A stretch of DNA of 64,000 nt from Megaleporinus macrocephalus (lineage: Eukaryota > Chordata > Actinopteri > Characiformes > Anostomidae), in the NCBI GenBank assembly GCA_021613375.1, contig CM038725.1, forward strand, positions 36,777,349-36,841,348, read 5' to 3'. Made by a program: the position numbers and the translations under genes. The notes beneath the pieces were generated by a model, which saw only the letters and a program-made list of their open reading frames with translations, searched no databases and was not told where the DNA came from. Positions 25,701-33,580 of the stretch are shown here, in pieces (positions within the stretch are counted from its first letter, which is position 1; each line of letters begins with the position of its first letter).

Positions 25701-26244
25701 TCTGTCCCTCCTCCTATCCCACTCTTTCTCATCTCCTGTCCCACTCTATCAGGTCTCTTCTCCCACTACTTGCTCCACTCTATTCCTTCTCCTGTCCTAC
25801 TCTGTCTCACTTTCTGTTCCTCTCTGTCCCTGTCTGTCCTGCTCTGTCTCACATCTTGTCCTGTTCTGTTCCACCTCCAGTCCTTCTCTTTGCCCAGTAC
25901 AGCTCTTATCAAAAAGTGTCCCACTGTTGCTCACTGTGTGGTGGTCCATTCTCAGCACAGCAGTGACACTGACACTGTAACGTCTGCAGTTCTGATACAT
26001 GAGCGACTGAACTCTATTCCGAGTAACTTCATTAAAGTTCTCCTGTAAAGTTTCATTAGAACGTCGATGACTGTATGGACTAACACATCCCTCTCCTCCG
26101 CCTCAGATCTATCTCTCCGCTCCTCCACTGTGCCCCTCCTCTCTGTTTGAGCTGATGATGCGCTGCTGGAGTCGCGACATCCGAGACCGGCCGTCCTTCA
26201 GCAGTCTGTACCAGGCCCTGCGACCTCACGTCCACCATTCATGA
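259..26244 (+). CDS. ddr2l: Discoidin domain receptor tyrosine kinase, DDR2-like (5' end outside window)
   Basis: Collagen-activated receptor tyrosine kinase of the plasma membrane. Exons seen: 259-364, 1649 (or 1652)-1835, 5036-5282, 11631-11720, 11834-11982, 13470-13674, 18423-18667, 18959-19086, 23873-24070, 24181-24415, 24497-24646, 26107-26244. Junction phases agree throughout and give about 690 residues; human DDR2 has 855, so the signal peptide and most of the discoidin domain lie upstream. In order the exons give the end of the discoidin domain, the discoidin-like domain, a Pro/Ser/Thr stalk, a transmembrane helix, a juxtamembrane region and a complete kinase ([23 protein letters not shown], twin-Tyr activation loop). 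The juxtamembrane part ([27 protein letters not shown]) matches DDR2 and lacks the DDR1 insert, so I choose DDR2 over DDR1. Which fish DDR2 duplicate this is cannot be decided here. Odd points: a GC donor at 365, a Cys-to-Ser change at 5042, and very repeat-rich introns. Confidence 0.95.
365..1648 (+). other. ddr2l intron with GC donor; array plus unremarkable sequence
   Basis: Besides the 33-bp array (541-1238), this intron holds short echoes of a phrase near the window start (ctacatccagtatgtatt around 487-505 and 530-545, compare 15-30). From 1239 to 1648 it is pyrimidine-rich, and I recognise nothing else in it. Confidence 0.7.
541..1238. repeat. Minisatellite, 33-bp unit, about 21 copies
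   Basis: The unit starts tgttcagtgtatatagtcag and ends tgttaagtagtgg. Copies differ by a few substitutions (gtgtat/gtatat, agtagtgg/agtaatga). It lies inside a ddr2l intron. Confidence 0.95.
1649..1835 (+). CDS. ddr2l: ddr2l exon: discoidin-like domain, first part
   Basis: The exon encodes [28 protein letters not shown] and [11 protein letters not shown], matching DDR2 [28 protein letters not shown] and FDRIRNFTTMK. The RNDS sequon corresponds to the conserved DDR N-glycosylation site (N211 in DDR1). The acceptor is a tandem CAGGAG (NAGNAG): a start at 1649 or 1652 keeps the frame and differs by one Arg. The start at 1652 gives the same spacing as human DDR2. The donor is ATGAAG|gtgagg. Confidence 0.95.
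3049..3606. mobile_element. Nonautonomous hAT-like element with BED-finger remnant
   Basis: The ends are tagaggtgga and, reverse-complemented, tagagatgga. They are flanked by atcgcaat (3041-3048) and atcgcgat (3607-3614), a 7-of-8 match to an 8-bp target duplication, the length typical of hAT elements. Near 3161-3240 the + strand encodes [17 protein letters not shown], which resembles the C-terminal half of a BED zinc finger (TTNLxxHLxxHH). No full transposase remains. It sits inside an older repeat whose right end is near 3651-3684. Confidence 0.65.
4378..4870 (+). mobile_element. Degenerate Tc1/mariner fragment
   Basis: It opens with tacagtccagttatattatt, similar to the TIR of the copy at 29951. 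The 3' part reads, across frameshifts, as the C-terminal end of a Tc1-type transposase ([13 protein letters not shown], then [14 protein letters not shown]). The right TIR is not recognisable, so the copy appears 3'-truncated. It is dead. Confidence 0.75.
5036..5282 (+). CDS. ddr2l: ddr2l exon: discoidin-like domain, second part
   Basis: The exon encodes [45 protein letters not shown] and [15 protein letters not shown], nearly collinear with human DDR2. Two Cys (VSC, LRC) are kept. The Cys expected in VHC is a Ser (codon 5042-5044). It is spliced phase 0 in and phase 1 out (TCCG|gtacag). Confidence 0.96.
5341..7167. repeat. AT-rich minisatellite, 51-bp unit, about 36 copies
   Basis: The unit runs ttttacactttattattaaa, tattaaacagtattaatag, agtaagtagtgc. 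Variants swap aaac/aatc and gagt/cagt, and some copies lack the gc. Each copy contains gtaagt, a splice-donor-like word. The array starts about 60 bp after the exon that ends at 5282. Confidence 0.96.
7216..7654. repeat. Left copy of a 439-bp duplication abutting an assembly gap
   Basis: This segment is repeated almost exactly at 8655-9093, on the other side of the N run. I see only three or four substitutions (for example atttactg/atttgctg, aacacattc/aatacattc, aaagctttt/aaagatttt). Its final 30 bases are the first units of the 20-bp array. It shows no coding similarity. Confidence 0.9.
7655..8654. other. Assembly gap, exactly 1000 N
   Basis: A round 1000-N run usually marks a scaffold gap of arbitrary length. 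It interrupts the ddr2l intron between exons 5036-5282 and 11631-11720, at the edge of the 20-bp minisatellite. Confidence 0.99.
8655..9093. repeat. Right copy of the gap-flanking duplication
   Basis: It matches 7216-7654 base for base apart from a few substitutions. It starts exactly at the gap edge and runs into the 20-bp array. It could be a real tandem duplication or the second haplotype placed beside the first. Confidence 0.9.
9062..11304. repeat. Minisatellite, 20-bp unit, about 110 copies, derived from a SINE head
   Basis: The unit is ggtggtgtagtggttagtay. The last copies run directly into ggtggtgtagtggtcagcac followed by tgtctcctcacag, the 5' start of a tRNA-derived SINE, so the array is an expansion of the SINE head. 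Each unit contains tggtgtagtgg, a match to the Pol III A-box pattern. The + strand is very G-rich and C-poor. Confidence 0.95.
11289..11500 (+). mobile_element. tRNA-derived SINE (HE1/DANA-like), partial
   Basis: The sequence has an A-box-like tggtgtagtgg, then gtctcctcacag, a B-box-like ggttggattcc near 11335, and the tRNA-unrelated body phrases gtgtggagtgtgtatgttct and ctccggtttcctcccacagt, all typical of fish HE1/DANA-type SINEs. The 3' half and tail are missing. Family naming is from memory. Confidence 0.75.
11631..11720 (+). CDS. ddr2l: ddr2l exon: extracellular stalk
   Basis: This small phase 1-1 exon follows tgtgtcgcag. It encodes a Pro/Ser/Thr-rich linker ([19 protein letters not shown]...). 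Such linkers are poorly conserved, so the call rests on position, phase and splice sites. The donor is ACCG|gtaagc. Confidence 0.85.
11834..11982 (+). CDS. ddr2l: ddr2l exon: stalk end and transmembrane helix
   Basis: After an acidic stretch (EPPEEEGTS) there is a single hydrophobic helix encoded at about 11887-11950, starting [13 protein letters not shown], followed by [11 protein letters not shown]. Human DDR2 has ILIGCLVAIIFILL and MLEK at the same places. It starts in phase 1 and ends in phase 0 before gtgtgt. Confidence 0.95.
12437..12650. repeat. Dispersed fish repeat fragment, family not assigned
   Basis: Phrases such as ggcaacagtggcaagaaaaa and ggaggaagaaaccttgagag are familiar from many copies in fish genomes. 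I cannot name the parent family, and no ends are visible. Confidence 0.5.
12965..13040. repeat. Diverged copy of the palindromic repeat at 50190-50310
   Basis: It contains ggcgaattcctcgttccacc, ttaaat, cgccagaatgtaactgcc and then the inverted gagtggaacaggaaattc, in the order of the perfect palindrome downstream. A shorter echo (gctgcatcatttaaggtgga) lies at 17494-17514. Confidence 0.55.
13339..13415 (+). repeat. Interstitial telomere-like (TTAGGG)n tract
   Basis: About 75 bp of ttaggg and ttagggg units, with three consecutive perfect ttaggg repeats near 13386-13409. It ends 54 bp before the exon starting at 13470. Confidence 0.9.
13470..13674 (+). CDS. ddr2l: ddr2l exon: cytoplasmic juxtamembrane region
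   Basis: It encodes [16 protein letters not shown], a proline-rich stretch ([13 protein letters not shown]), and [14 protein letters not shown] then VKLPELSQ. Human DDR2 has ASRRMLDDEMTVSLS, YDRIFPLRPDYQEP and RKLPEFAP in order. This exon is the main reason for choosing DDR2 over DDR1. Tyr residues in YERVF and PQYQD are candidate phosphorylation sites by position. Confidence 0.94.
13871..15392. repeat. Minisatellite, 29-bp unit, about 52 copies
   Basis: The unit is tctggatcagctgtgtaagt then agcactgac, with aac/atc/agc variants. Nearly every copy carries gtaagt, identical to the first six intron bases of a strong donor. It starts about 200 bp after the exon ending at 13674. Confidence 0.96.
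15393..16722 (+). other. ddr2l intron stretch, nothing recognised
   Basis: Non-repetitive sequence without similarity I can name. Short open frames here have no domain features. Confidence 0.6.
16723..16760. repeat. (CT)n microsatellite
   Basis: Perfect ct dinucleotide run of about 19 units, followed by a pyrimidine tail. Confidence 0.95.
16875..17161. mobile_element. Short mariner-type MITE with TA ends
   Basis: The ends are tacagggcgagtcaaaagtc (left) and, reverse-complemented, tacagggtgagtcaaaagtc (right). They match over about 28 bp with one clear difference and carry the TA expected from a mariner target. At 287 bp there is no transposase. An internal repeated phrase, gccgccatattg / caatatggcggc, forms a second inverted pair. 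Confidence 0.85.
17162..18422 (+). other. ddr2l intron stretch, AT-rich in part
   Basis: 17560-17880 is T-rich (ttttatgtatttt-type low complexity). No gene or named repeat is seen beyond the short palindrome-family echo at 17494-17514. Confidence 0.6.
18423..18667 (+). CDS. ddr2l: ddr2l exon: juxtamembrane and kinase glycine loop
   Basis: It encodes [51 protein letters not shown]. Human DDR2 has [30 protein letters not shown] and [19 protein letters not shown]. The exon ends phase 0 just before the Val of the glycine loop. Confidence 0.97.
18959..19086 (+). CDS. ddr2l: ddr2l exon: kinase N-lobe with catalytic Lys
   Basis: It encodes [12 protein letters not shown], a DDR-type insert, then [16 protein letters not shown]. 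The ATP-anchoring Lys of VAVK is at 19052-19054. The exon ends in phase 2 (AG|gtcagc) and joins 23873 to complete [10 protein letters not shown]. Confidence 0.97.
19180..23520. repeat. Giant minisatellite, 33-bp unit, about 130 copies
   Basis: The unit is tagatattagtacagctcta then tactgcagctctg. Variants replace tagatattag by tagataattag, tagataacag or tttacag, making 28- to 34-bp forms that recur in blocks (for example near 21470, 21790 and 22780), a sign of higher-order duplication. Each unit has a ctgcag (PstI) site. It fills nearly all of the 4.8-kb intron in the kinase N-lobe. Confidence 0.97.
23521..23872 (+). other. ddr2l intron end with (CA)n tract
   Basis: Degenerate remnants of the preceding array run to about 23610. 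A (ca)n-type tract lies at 23790-23828, then the acceptor ccgttag before 23873. Confidence 0.7.
23873..24070 (+). CDS. ddr2l: ddr2l exon: kinase alpha-C helix and hinge
   Basis: It encodes [40 protein letters not shown] and a variable loop. The alpha-C Glu is in FLKEIKIM. Human DDR2 has [20 protein letters not shown] and [13 protein letters not shown]. Confidence 0.97.
24181..24415 (+). CDS. ddr2l: ddr2l exon: catalytic and activation loops
   Basis: It encodes HRDLATRN (catalytic Asp 24260-24262), DFG (24314-24322) and the activation loop [20 protein letters not shown] with Tyr codons at 24338, 24350 and 24353. These match the three activation-loop tyrosines of DDR2. All residues needed for catalysis are present. 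Confidence 0.98.
24497..24646 (+). CDS. ddr2l: ddr2l exon: kinase C-lobe
   Basis: It encodes [46 protein letters not shown], typical of DDR C-lobes. The intron before it is only 81 bp. Confidence 0.98.
24765..25900. repeat. C/T-rich minisatellite, 30-bp unit, degenerate downstream
   Basis: 24765-25340 repeats cagtcctactgtcccacctc then ctgtcccact about 19 times. 25340-25900 continues the same vocabulary (tgtcccactctgt, cacttcctgtccc) with shuffled order, so it is an older or scrambled part. Open frames on both strands here are by-products of the repeat. Confidence 0.92.
25915..25980. repeat. Small fragment of the TIR repeat family of 31026-31447
   Basis: The words ggtccattctcagcac and cagtgacactgacactg match the interior of that family. 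The fragment is short and lies about 130 bp before the last ddr2l exon. Confidence 0.45.
26107..26244 (+). CDS. ddr2l: ddr2l last exon: kinase end and stop
   Basis: It encodes [40 protein letters not shown] then HVHHS and a TGA at 26242-26244. Human DDR2 has [20 protein letters not shown] at this place. The short tail after the kinase is normal for DDRs. Confidence 0.97.
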   Translation: MYLSAPPLCPSSLFELMMRCWSRDIRDRPSFSSLYQALRPHVHHS

Positions 26245-28440
26245 CTCACTCAGCCAATCCACTCAGAGCATGAGCCCAGTCTAACCAATCAGCTCTGAGG
26301 ATGAGCCAGGAGGTCGTCTGAGGTCTCTCCCTTTACCTGCCGAGGAGAGCGGACCTGGGCGGCCGTGACCTAGCAGCGGCCACGGCGGAGAGGAACCAGG
26401 AGTCGATAACGTCTTTCCAGACGTTCATCTCCAGACGAGTCGTTCTCAGTTGCAGTGCTGGAAGACCCCCCGCTCTGCAGAGTTTAGTGTTCCTCCTGCT
26501 CTAAAACACAAAGTTCTCCCAATTAATTAATTAAGATTATTAATTAAGAATAGTTTGAAAAAGTCAATAGTGGGTCATTAAAAATAAGAGGTAGCTGAGT
26601 TCCACATACTTTGTTCACCAACGAGGATATGACCCCCTCAGAGACCCCCCTCCCTCAAATTTAGTACAAACAGTAAGACCAGCACAACAAGCGAGCTAAC
26701 GAGAAGCTGTCGTTTGCTGATAGTGATGTAAGCGATGAGGCAACATGTTCTCTGCACATCTACACGTTTAAGAGCGGAATATTTTGGGGGGACTTGGTCG
26801 GCCATGCTTACTTACATTACATGCATGTGCTAACAGCAGGCTTGTTGTCTGTTGGACGAGGTTGATGAGCACAGCAGCGCCCCCTGCTGTGATGGTGTTC
26901 GATTAGTTTCTCATACCTAAACGTCTGGACCAAGGTTCATGTTTTACATGGCAAACAAACGGAACCATGGTTCAGGTGGAGTGAGACCAAGACCACCACT
27001 TTTGGTCAAACCAAATGTTGATGCTTTGCTTTACACAGCCTCCACATTTATACACCAGATCATCTCATGGTTCTTTCCAGACGTTCTCGTTATTAGATCT
27101 CGTCTGGCCCTGCAAGACTGGGTTCCATCATTCATAGCCAGGATCTTGGGACTTCCATTCAGCTGATTTTGGAGATCCAAGTGAGATGATGCAGATAACA
27201 AACTAGTCCCCAGACTGATCCGTCTGATGTTTTTGTTCTCGTTCCTGGAAGGCCATCCAAATCCAGAGATATGCATTGCCTTTAATCCTTCCAGGATTTA
27301 GATCAGGTGTTTTAGAGCTGGAAGAACACTAGAGTGTGCGGCGTGAAGGGTCTCCAGCGCTGTGACTGGGAATCACTGGACTTCTAAGTGAGGATGTTTC
27401 TCCAATCCAATCCACGAACACTTGAGAGTTTTTGTCTTTGTTACTTTCCTTTATTAATGTAGTTCCTTTCTTGTTTTTTCTTTTACACGTTTTTGTTTGT
27501 GGTCTGTTGGAGCCTACTGGGTGCTCCAGGCCTTAAAGAACCAACTGGAGGAGCAGTTTCTTCTCACAGTCCTGTGGTCCTGTATCACTAAGCACTACTG
27601 TCTCACTTCATGTGTTTATTGTTTCAGTTTTTTTGTCGTTTTTGTTCTTTATTTACTCCCCCCACCCCACACTGGAGATATTAAGACTTTATTTTCCTGA
27701 CTATAATGTGGATAGTGTAACGTTAAGTGTCGGTTTTGTTGTATCTTATTTTTTTTTGTACAGTTTTCTGAATACGAATGTTCTACAGGTTCATTTGGAT
27801 GAGGTCAGGGTGGAGAGGCGTGCTTCGTCTGGCCTAAAAGCAGAACTACTGTCATAGTTTAAAGGAATCCGCCAGCGCTTTTCCAAACCAATCTCTGTCT
27901 GGATTATCTGGATAATTCGATTACCACAGATTATAATCTCTACACATTTCCTTCCAGTCGATATAAACTTGTGATAGAAGTCACAGCTCAGCAGCTGCTC
28001 CTATTATACGTACGTTTAGAGTCTTTCAGGTGTTGAAACCTGAACTCTTGACAGAGATTAGCTTGAAAAGTTGCTGCTGAGTTCCTTTAAGAGAGTCGAG
28101 CTTTTCCCCGAGAGAGAGCGGAGAGGCTTTACAGCCACAACCGGACTGACATGAAGCTGAGCGCACTGTATCTCTTACCCCCCCTCCAGCTTTTAATCCC
28201 AGTCTTCTGTCCACTCTGCACGCCGGCAGCCTCGATCCCCTGCGGTGGAAGAGGGAACCCCAACCTCGCTTCTGAAGGTCTGGTGCCCTTCAGGGTTACC
28301 GACTATCTGGACACAGCAGTTGGACCAGTTTCCTCCCTTTCCACAGATGTAGTCAATCAGCCAAGACACTTTAGATTTAGCACTTGAGCTACGAGGCTAA
28401 CTTTACTGACAAGTAATCAAAGCTCATCTTAGCTGTTAGC
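26245..28440 (+). other. ddr2l 3' UTR and intergenic sequence
   Basis: The 3' UTR must start here, but I cannot place its end. attaaa near 26577 is a weak candidate signal. The short frames 26939-27166 and 27612-27857 have no domain features. The frame 28151-28387 starts with a signal-peptide-like hydrophobic run but has no other support. Confidence 0.45.
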
Positions 28441-28524
28441 ATGGTGCTAACGGCATGCCTGAGTCATCATGCTGTCCCCAAACCGCGAGGGGCTGTTAGA
28501 TTTGATTATATGGTTTCTGGCACA

Positions 28525-28790
28525 GTGTTAGTGATAAAAAAACAGTCTATTAACAACTCAACATGGTTTGAGACCACCTTGTGGTGTAGTAGGCCAAAAG
28601 TTGGTGGACATCTTTGTAAGATCGCCAGGCAGCCATACAGCCATGTTCAGTAATCTTTATTAGACTTAAGTGGTTATTTATAGTAGATAAAAACAGTCTA
28701 CTAACATCTCAACATGCTTTGAGACCACCATCTAATATAGTAGGCCAAAGTTAGCGGCCATGTTTGTAACGTCCTCAGGCAGCCATACAA
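28525..28790. repeat. Two diverged copies of an about 110-bp repeat
   Basis: 28525-28640 and 28683-28790 share acagtctattaac/acagtctactaac, aacatg.tttgagaccacc, tagtaggccaaa and caggcagccatac. Sequence at 30475-30560 (gcatgcctaaatcatca, ttgattatgtggtttc) echoes the part before the first copy (28455-28525). Confidence 0.65.
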
Positions 28791-28799
28791 GATCAGCCC

Positions 28800-29950
28800 C
28801 CTTTTGGCTACTGCTGCTTTCCCCACTAGCGCCCCCATATGGCCAAGCTCCCGTCGCTACCGCTGTAACCAGTGAGCTAATTGGCTCTTGTTCTTGGTTG
28901 GCGGGACTTTCTCTGCATGTGGACGGCGTGTTACGAGATCCTGGTGCTATTTCTCCTCATTAATAACGTCTCTGTGCTTGTTGGTGGGGTGAAAACGTCC
29001 ATTGCTTCTTAGCAGGATTAGCCTCATAGCTCCAGTGGGATGCTTCCTTCATGAACAAGTGAGAACGTGGAAGTTTCTTAACTTGGAATGGGCTCCAACT
29101 CCCATTTGGAGAGCCAGAGAGTTCCATGACTTCATTTCTACATAGAACTCTGTGTCTAACTTCTGAAGCCCAAAGGAGGCCTTCAGGAGCTTCCTGACGG
29201 TCCCGTAATCTTAAAGATTATTTCACTGCTTAAGCCTATAATAACCGAGGCCTGATCTTCAGAAGAGCTCATGGTTTGTGGGGGTGAACCCTAAACTTTA
29301 GTACAGTAGTCTTCCTTTGATAGCTAATCTTTCGGAAGGTGGTAATCGGTGTTGTTTACATGTTTTATTCTTCAGCAGTGGTTTGAGCTGATGTTGCTCA
29401 GACTGTCGTAGCTGCAGTCACGTATCTGTTCAACTGATTTGTGAGCATTGTGATATCACTACGTTCTGAAATCGCGATGCACCTTGCGGTATATTAGCTA
29501 CGCCCTGGTCAGTCAATAACGTATTGGGTTTGAAGGAATTAGCAAACTGTGGCTAACAGTAACTGAAGTCTATCGCTGATCGATAGCTCTCAGTGTTTTA
29601 TTGAGTGAACTGTTCCTCTGCTGTCCGGCTGCTGAGGGATTTGGCTGACTGGGGGGCAGGGGGCGGATTTGAGGAGCGTCTCCATATAGCACTGGGATCA
29701 GGACAGGGTGGGAAAACTGCAAGTTTTGGACTTTCTTGCTAATCCCACCCTCCACGTCTCCCAGAAGTCTTTGCTGAAGTGAGCCTGTGGTCTTTTCTGT
29801 TATCACTGAGTCAAAGAGCCTGTGTTCAATTTAAAACCATAGTTCGGCAAAAAGAGTAAAAATTCCCGTTTTCTCCTGTTTCCACAAACGTAGTCCATCA
29901 GGTGGGCCACACGTTTGCTTCTGTGGTCCGTGTAGGCCGATGTGGCCACA
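28800..29950. other. Intergenic stretch, nothing recognised
   Basis: No coding similarity or tandem structure is seen. A minus-strand frame near 29570-29806 has no domain features. Confidence 0.55.
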
Positions 29951-30441
29951 CAGTCGAGTCACATTATCATGACCACTTCCTACTTGGGATGGTGGCGACG
30001 TTCTGGTTCTGGGGAATGTTTCGGTGACGTTCTCTGGACCCACTCATCCACGTGGAACCGATCTGGGTCTGAATCCATCCTTGCAGATCACGTACACCAT
30101 ACATGCTGATGGTCTTCTCTGGGGTGGATGGGATCACACAACTAGAAGTGTCCCACATTGGTTGGAAGAGCTGACCAAGACTTCCAAGTACTACCCTGGA
30201 CCCTTGATTCCCCAAGACTTGAACCCAACTGAGCATCTGTGGGACCACCTGGATGGTGGTGTTGTCTCTATGGATCCTCCTCCACGCTCCCTCCAGCAGC
30301 TGTGGGAGGCACTGCAGTCAGCATGATACCATGACCTCCTACCAGGACCTTACTGAGTCTCCCAGTCCGTCTAGCTGCTGTCTGTGCTCCACACGGCGGT
30401 CACTCTGGATATAAGCTGGTCGTGATGATGTGACTCCACTG
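29951..30441 (+). mobile_element. Internally deleted Tc1/mariner element with both TIRs
   Basis: The ends are cagtcgagtcacattatcat and, reverse-complemented, cagtggagtcacatcatcac, agreeing over about 26 bp. At 491 bp it is about a third of a full Tc1 element. The + strand still encodes a transposase C-terminus with PQDLNPTEHLWDHLDGGV, which holds the last acidic residue of the catalytic triad (NPTE). The N-terminal DNA-binding part is gone, so it is nonautonomous. It is the sister of the fragment at 4378. Confidence 0.85.
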
Positions 30442-31025
30442 TGTATTTTGGAAGCTTGTGTTAGCGAATAGCATAGCATGCCTAAATCATCACACACTCA
30501 CCTCAGAAGTTCAGTAAGACTTGATTATGTGGTTTCCGACACTGTATAACTCACTGTGATCTATAAACATGGACTGAAGTACGTTAGCACAGCTGAACAC
30601 AGAAGCCACGCTGGAGCCGGACGCCCGTCCCGACTGAGCGGCTACGTTGGAGAAGCTGGTGAAAAGCTGTGAAAGTTGGACTTTTTGCTGAACTATTGCT
30701 TTACAGTAGCAGAACAGGAGGTGTGCATGCGAGTCCGTACGTATGTCGTGTTGTTGTTCAGTGAATTCTGTCGTTATCTGTAACCTCTCTGTTATAAATA
30801 TGTATTTCTATCTTCTACCGTGTATCAGGCTGTCGTGTACATAGCGTAGGCAGAGCAGATGTGTGTAATATATTGGGGATGAAGGACGACTTCCTCCACC
30901 AAAGCGACTCTCTTCAAGCCTTTCTTCATGTTCTCCTCTGTTTCCATATTAAATACCAAACCTGACTGAACTGAAGTGTCTCAGTAGTGATGAGTCCCAA
31001 CTTTCATCAACCTCATCATCTGATT
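30442..31025. other. Intergenic stretch, nothing recognised
   Basis: Apart from the weak repeat echo at 30475-30560, no feature is seen. Confidence 0.5.
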
Positions 31026-31447
31026 CTCTGTAGACTTTATTACTCTGTTCTTCAATGATCAGGACCACCACAGAGCAGATACTATTAGGGACCCTAACGT
31101 GGTGGTGATGGTGGTTTGTTAGTGTGTGTTGTGCTGGTGTGAGTGGATCAGACACAGCAGTGTCCACTCTATTAGACACTCCTACTACTTGCTGGTCCAC
31201 CTTGTAGATGTAGAGTCAGAGACAGTAGCTCATCTGCTGCTGCACAGTTTGTGTTCCTCTAGTCCTTCATCAGTGGACACAGGACGCCGTCCACAGGACA
31301 CTGCTGTCTGGATAGTTTTAGTTGGTCGACGATTCTCAGTGTCACTGCAGTGCTGAGAATGGTCCACCTCCCTAATAGTATCTGCTCTGTGGTGGTCATG
31401 TGGGGGTCCTGATCATCAAAGAACAAAGTAATAAAGTATACAGAAAA
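31026..31447. mobile_element. Nonautonomous TIR element, both ends present
   Basis: The left end (tctgtagactttattactct, gttctt, gatcagga, then ccaccacagagcagatacta) is repeated inverted at the right end, giving a TIR of about 65 bp. The interior includes gagtggatcagacacagcag and cagtggacacaggacg. It has no coding capacity. I recognise it as a common fish repeat; its superfamily is not certain. Confidence 0.8.
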
Positions 31448-32860
31448 TAAATAAATAAATAAATAAGGACGTAATTTGACTTTAAAAGAAAGTGTTATTA
31501 GTCAGAAGTTCTTACTTCTGGAAATGTCAGGTGGCACAACCCAGAACAAAGGACTTTTATTTTGACATGCTTTTAGAAAAAAAGAAAAGGGGCCAGGGTA
31601 TTGACCCCAGTGTGACCTTCACAGTGCTGAGGTCAGTAGCCCTTTACAGATTTAGTTAAAAATGTGTTTTTAGTCAAAATGGTTCAGGATAGTGTGTCAA
31701 CCGGTACAACCTTCTGAGGAAAACAATGAAACTGTGTGCAATTAATATAATAAAGTTTAGCTATTTAAAAAATGTAAGTAGAAATTTATAGTAAAATTAA
31801 GTTTTGCACGGGTGTCTAAGCAGATGCCTGTTTAATTTGAAATTAGTCTAAGTCATGTGGTACAACCAATAAGTCAAATGGTGCATCCAGAACAGCATTA
31901 ATAGAAAAATTAAAAAATATAAAAAGATATTTATTTTTTTTTTTATTTGAAATAGAAAAGCTTGGGTAACACAAACTACTATATGTAAGACACTATATAC
32001 ACTATATATATATAATTTGTGTGTGTGTGTTTTTTTAAATATGATTTTTAATAACATTGTCATCTTGACAACTTTTAAGTGCTAAAATCATGACTAAGTT
32101 TAAAAATAAGTAAGAAACAGTGCTAATTTCTGCTAGCGCCACTATGGAAACCTAGTAGTATGCTAGCACTAAGCTAATAGCGGTGCAGTCTAGCCTAGTT
32201 TGACTAACTTCTACTTGCATAAACATATTTATTGATTTGATTGTGTTGAATCATTTTTATTATATACAACCAATCAAAAGTCTGGAATCACAGTTTTTAA
32301 TAATATAAAACCAAATTTGTTGCAGAAACAGAGACAATATAATTCTAGTCCACGAATACGACTAGTAGACGAGTCCAGCTCAATAAACAACTCTGTATTA
32401 CATCAGGAGGCAAGTTATAATAAATATATTATAAATTGATCATTACTGTATATACAGTATATCAGAAACACAGTGTTACATGGAGTAAAACCTGGAAATT
32501 ACAAGTAAATATTAAATATTTTGATTAAGCAGAATCAATGACATCAAACCGATTCCATCATACCAAATTCAGAGTATCAGTTTAGTTGTGCTGCCTGAAT
32601 TACCTCAAATTCAACCCCTACATTAAAAAAACAACGAATCTAATTCATGTGCTCGACGAATCGGTGACGTGAGATCCGATTCAATCGGCTCAAGTCGGTT
32701 ACTTCGACGAGACGAGCGAGAAAAACAAAAAGTAAAGAATGAGAAACATGGATATCGAACTCCAGAACCAGTAAACGACGAGCTTTTCCACTTTCTAGAG
32801 AGTTTTTTAAACTCCGTAGCCGAATCGATCACAACAAATCGGCCGAGTCGAACCACAACA
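31448..32860. other. AT-rich intergenic sequence upstream of pheta2
   Basis: (aaat)n follows the TIR element. 31900-32070 is very AT-rich and contains (ta)n and (gt)n tracts. 32640-32860 becomes CpG-rich towards the pheta2 first exon. Confidence 0.55.
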
Positions 32861-33330
32861 CGCCGAAGATGACGTCTGCGTCACGTGAGCAGCCGAGCGG
32901 AAACGAAGCGCAGCAGAAGCCCCACAAAAGGAGGCGGATTCGGGACGAGCTGCTGACGGTAAGACCCCAAAATCACGCAAACAGCGCCGAATAGGAGCGG
33001 CTACGGCTCGGTTTACCGGCGGCGGAGCGGTTAGTGATGTTAGTGCGCGTGGTGTTGAAGTGAACACAGCTCAGCTGCTCGGTTGGTTCGGGAGCGGTTG
33101 TGAAGCTGATCGAGCTGATGGGTCTGAGATGGAGCTTCTTCTCCACAGACAGTTGTTGCTGTTTATCTGAGAAGCTGGAGTTCTCCGAACTCCTCAGTCC
33201 ACCTTAACTGGGCCCGCAGTGCCGCTGTGGCACCTCCGGCGCCGGACCGGAGCAGCTGCAGCCGTTAAGGGGGAGCGGAGAGTTGGGGTAAGGAGCTAAG
33301 AGGCTAAACTCGGTCTGAGGAGATAAACTC
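32640..33330 (+). promoter_or_regulatory. CpG-rich promoter region of pheta2
   Basis: CpG density rises sharply against the flanks. A CRE-like tgacgtct lies at 32870-32877 and a palindromic E-box tcacgtga at 32881-32888. No TATA box is evident, as is usual for CpG-type promoters. The transcription start is not placed. Confidence 0.55.
32869..32958 (+). CDS. pheta2: Likely first exon of pheta2, open in frame (5' UTR or N-terminal extension)
   Basis: The sequence ends at a good donor, GACG|gtaaga. The ATG at 32869 opens 30 codons (MTSASREQPSGNEAQQK, then a basic HKRRRIRDELL) that end in phase 0. If spliced to 38158, the frame runs through 13 further codons into the conserved MKLNERS start without a stop. 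Either this is a 5' UTR whose open frame is chance, or it encodes a 43-residue extension. Known PHETA proteins start at MKLNERS, so the first is more likely. The true 5' boundary is unknown. Confidence 0.45.
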
Positions 33331-33580
33331 CAGACTGATGTGGATTAAAGTTCGTGTCTGGACTCGCACAGCCAGTAACTCCGTCTCTTTACAGAGTCCA
33401 GTACCAGAACCGGCCAGTACCGGTCCAGTCTGGTGACCCTAGTGTTCACTTAGCTTAATATGTGTATGTTTATAGCCAGTCAGCTGATAGTGTTTATAAC
33501 AGCTCACAGATAAAGTTCTCCTGGTGTGATAAACTATCAGATAAACAGTGTTAAAGATGATAAACCACCTCCTTATCAGC

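Noticed and set aside
24806..26048. Gly/Thr/Ser-rich minus frame and Leu/Ser-rich plus frames
   Set aside because: Both are readings of the cctactgtcccac minisatellite within the last ddr2l intron.
30024..30326. 100-codon frame as a functional transposase
   Set aside because: It has only the C-terminal part of a Tc1 transposase; the DNA-binding region and first catalytic residues are absent.
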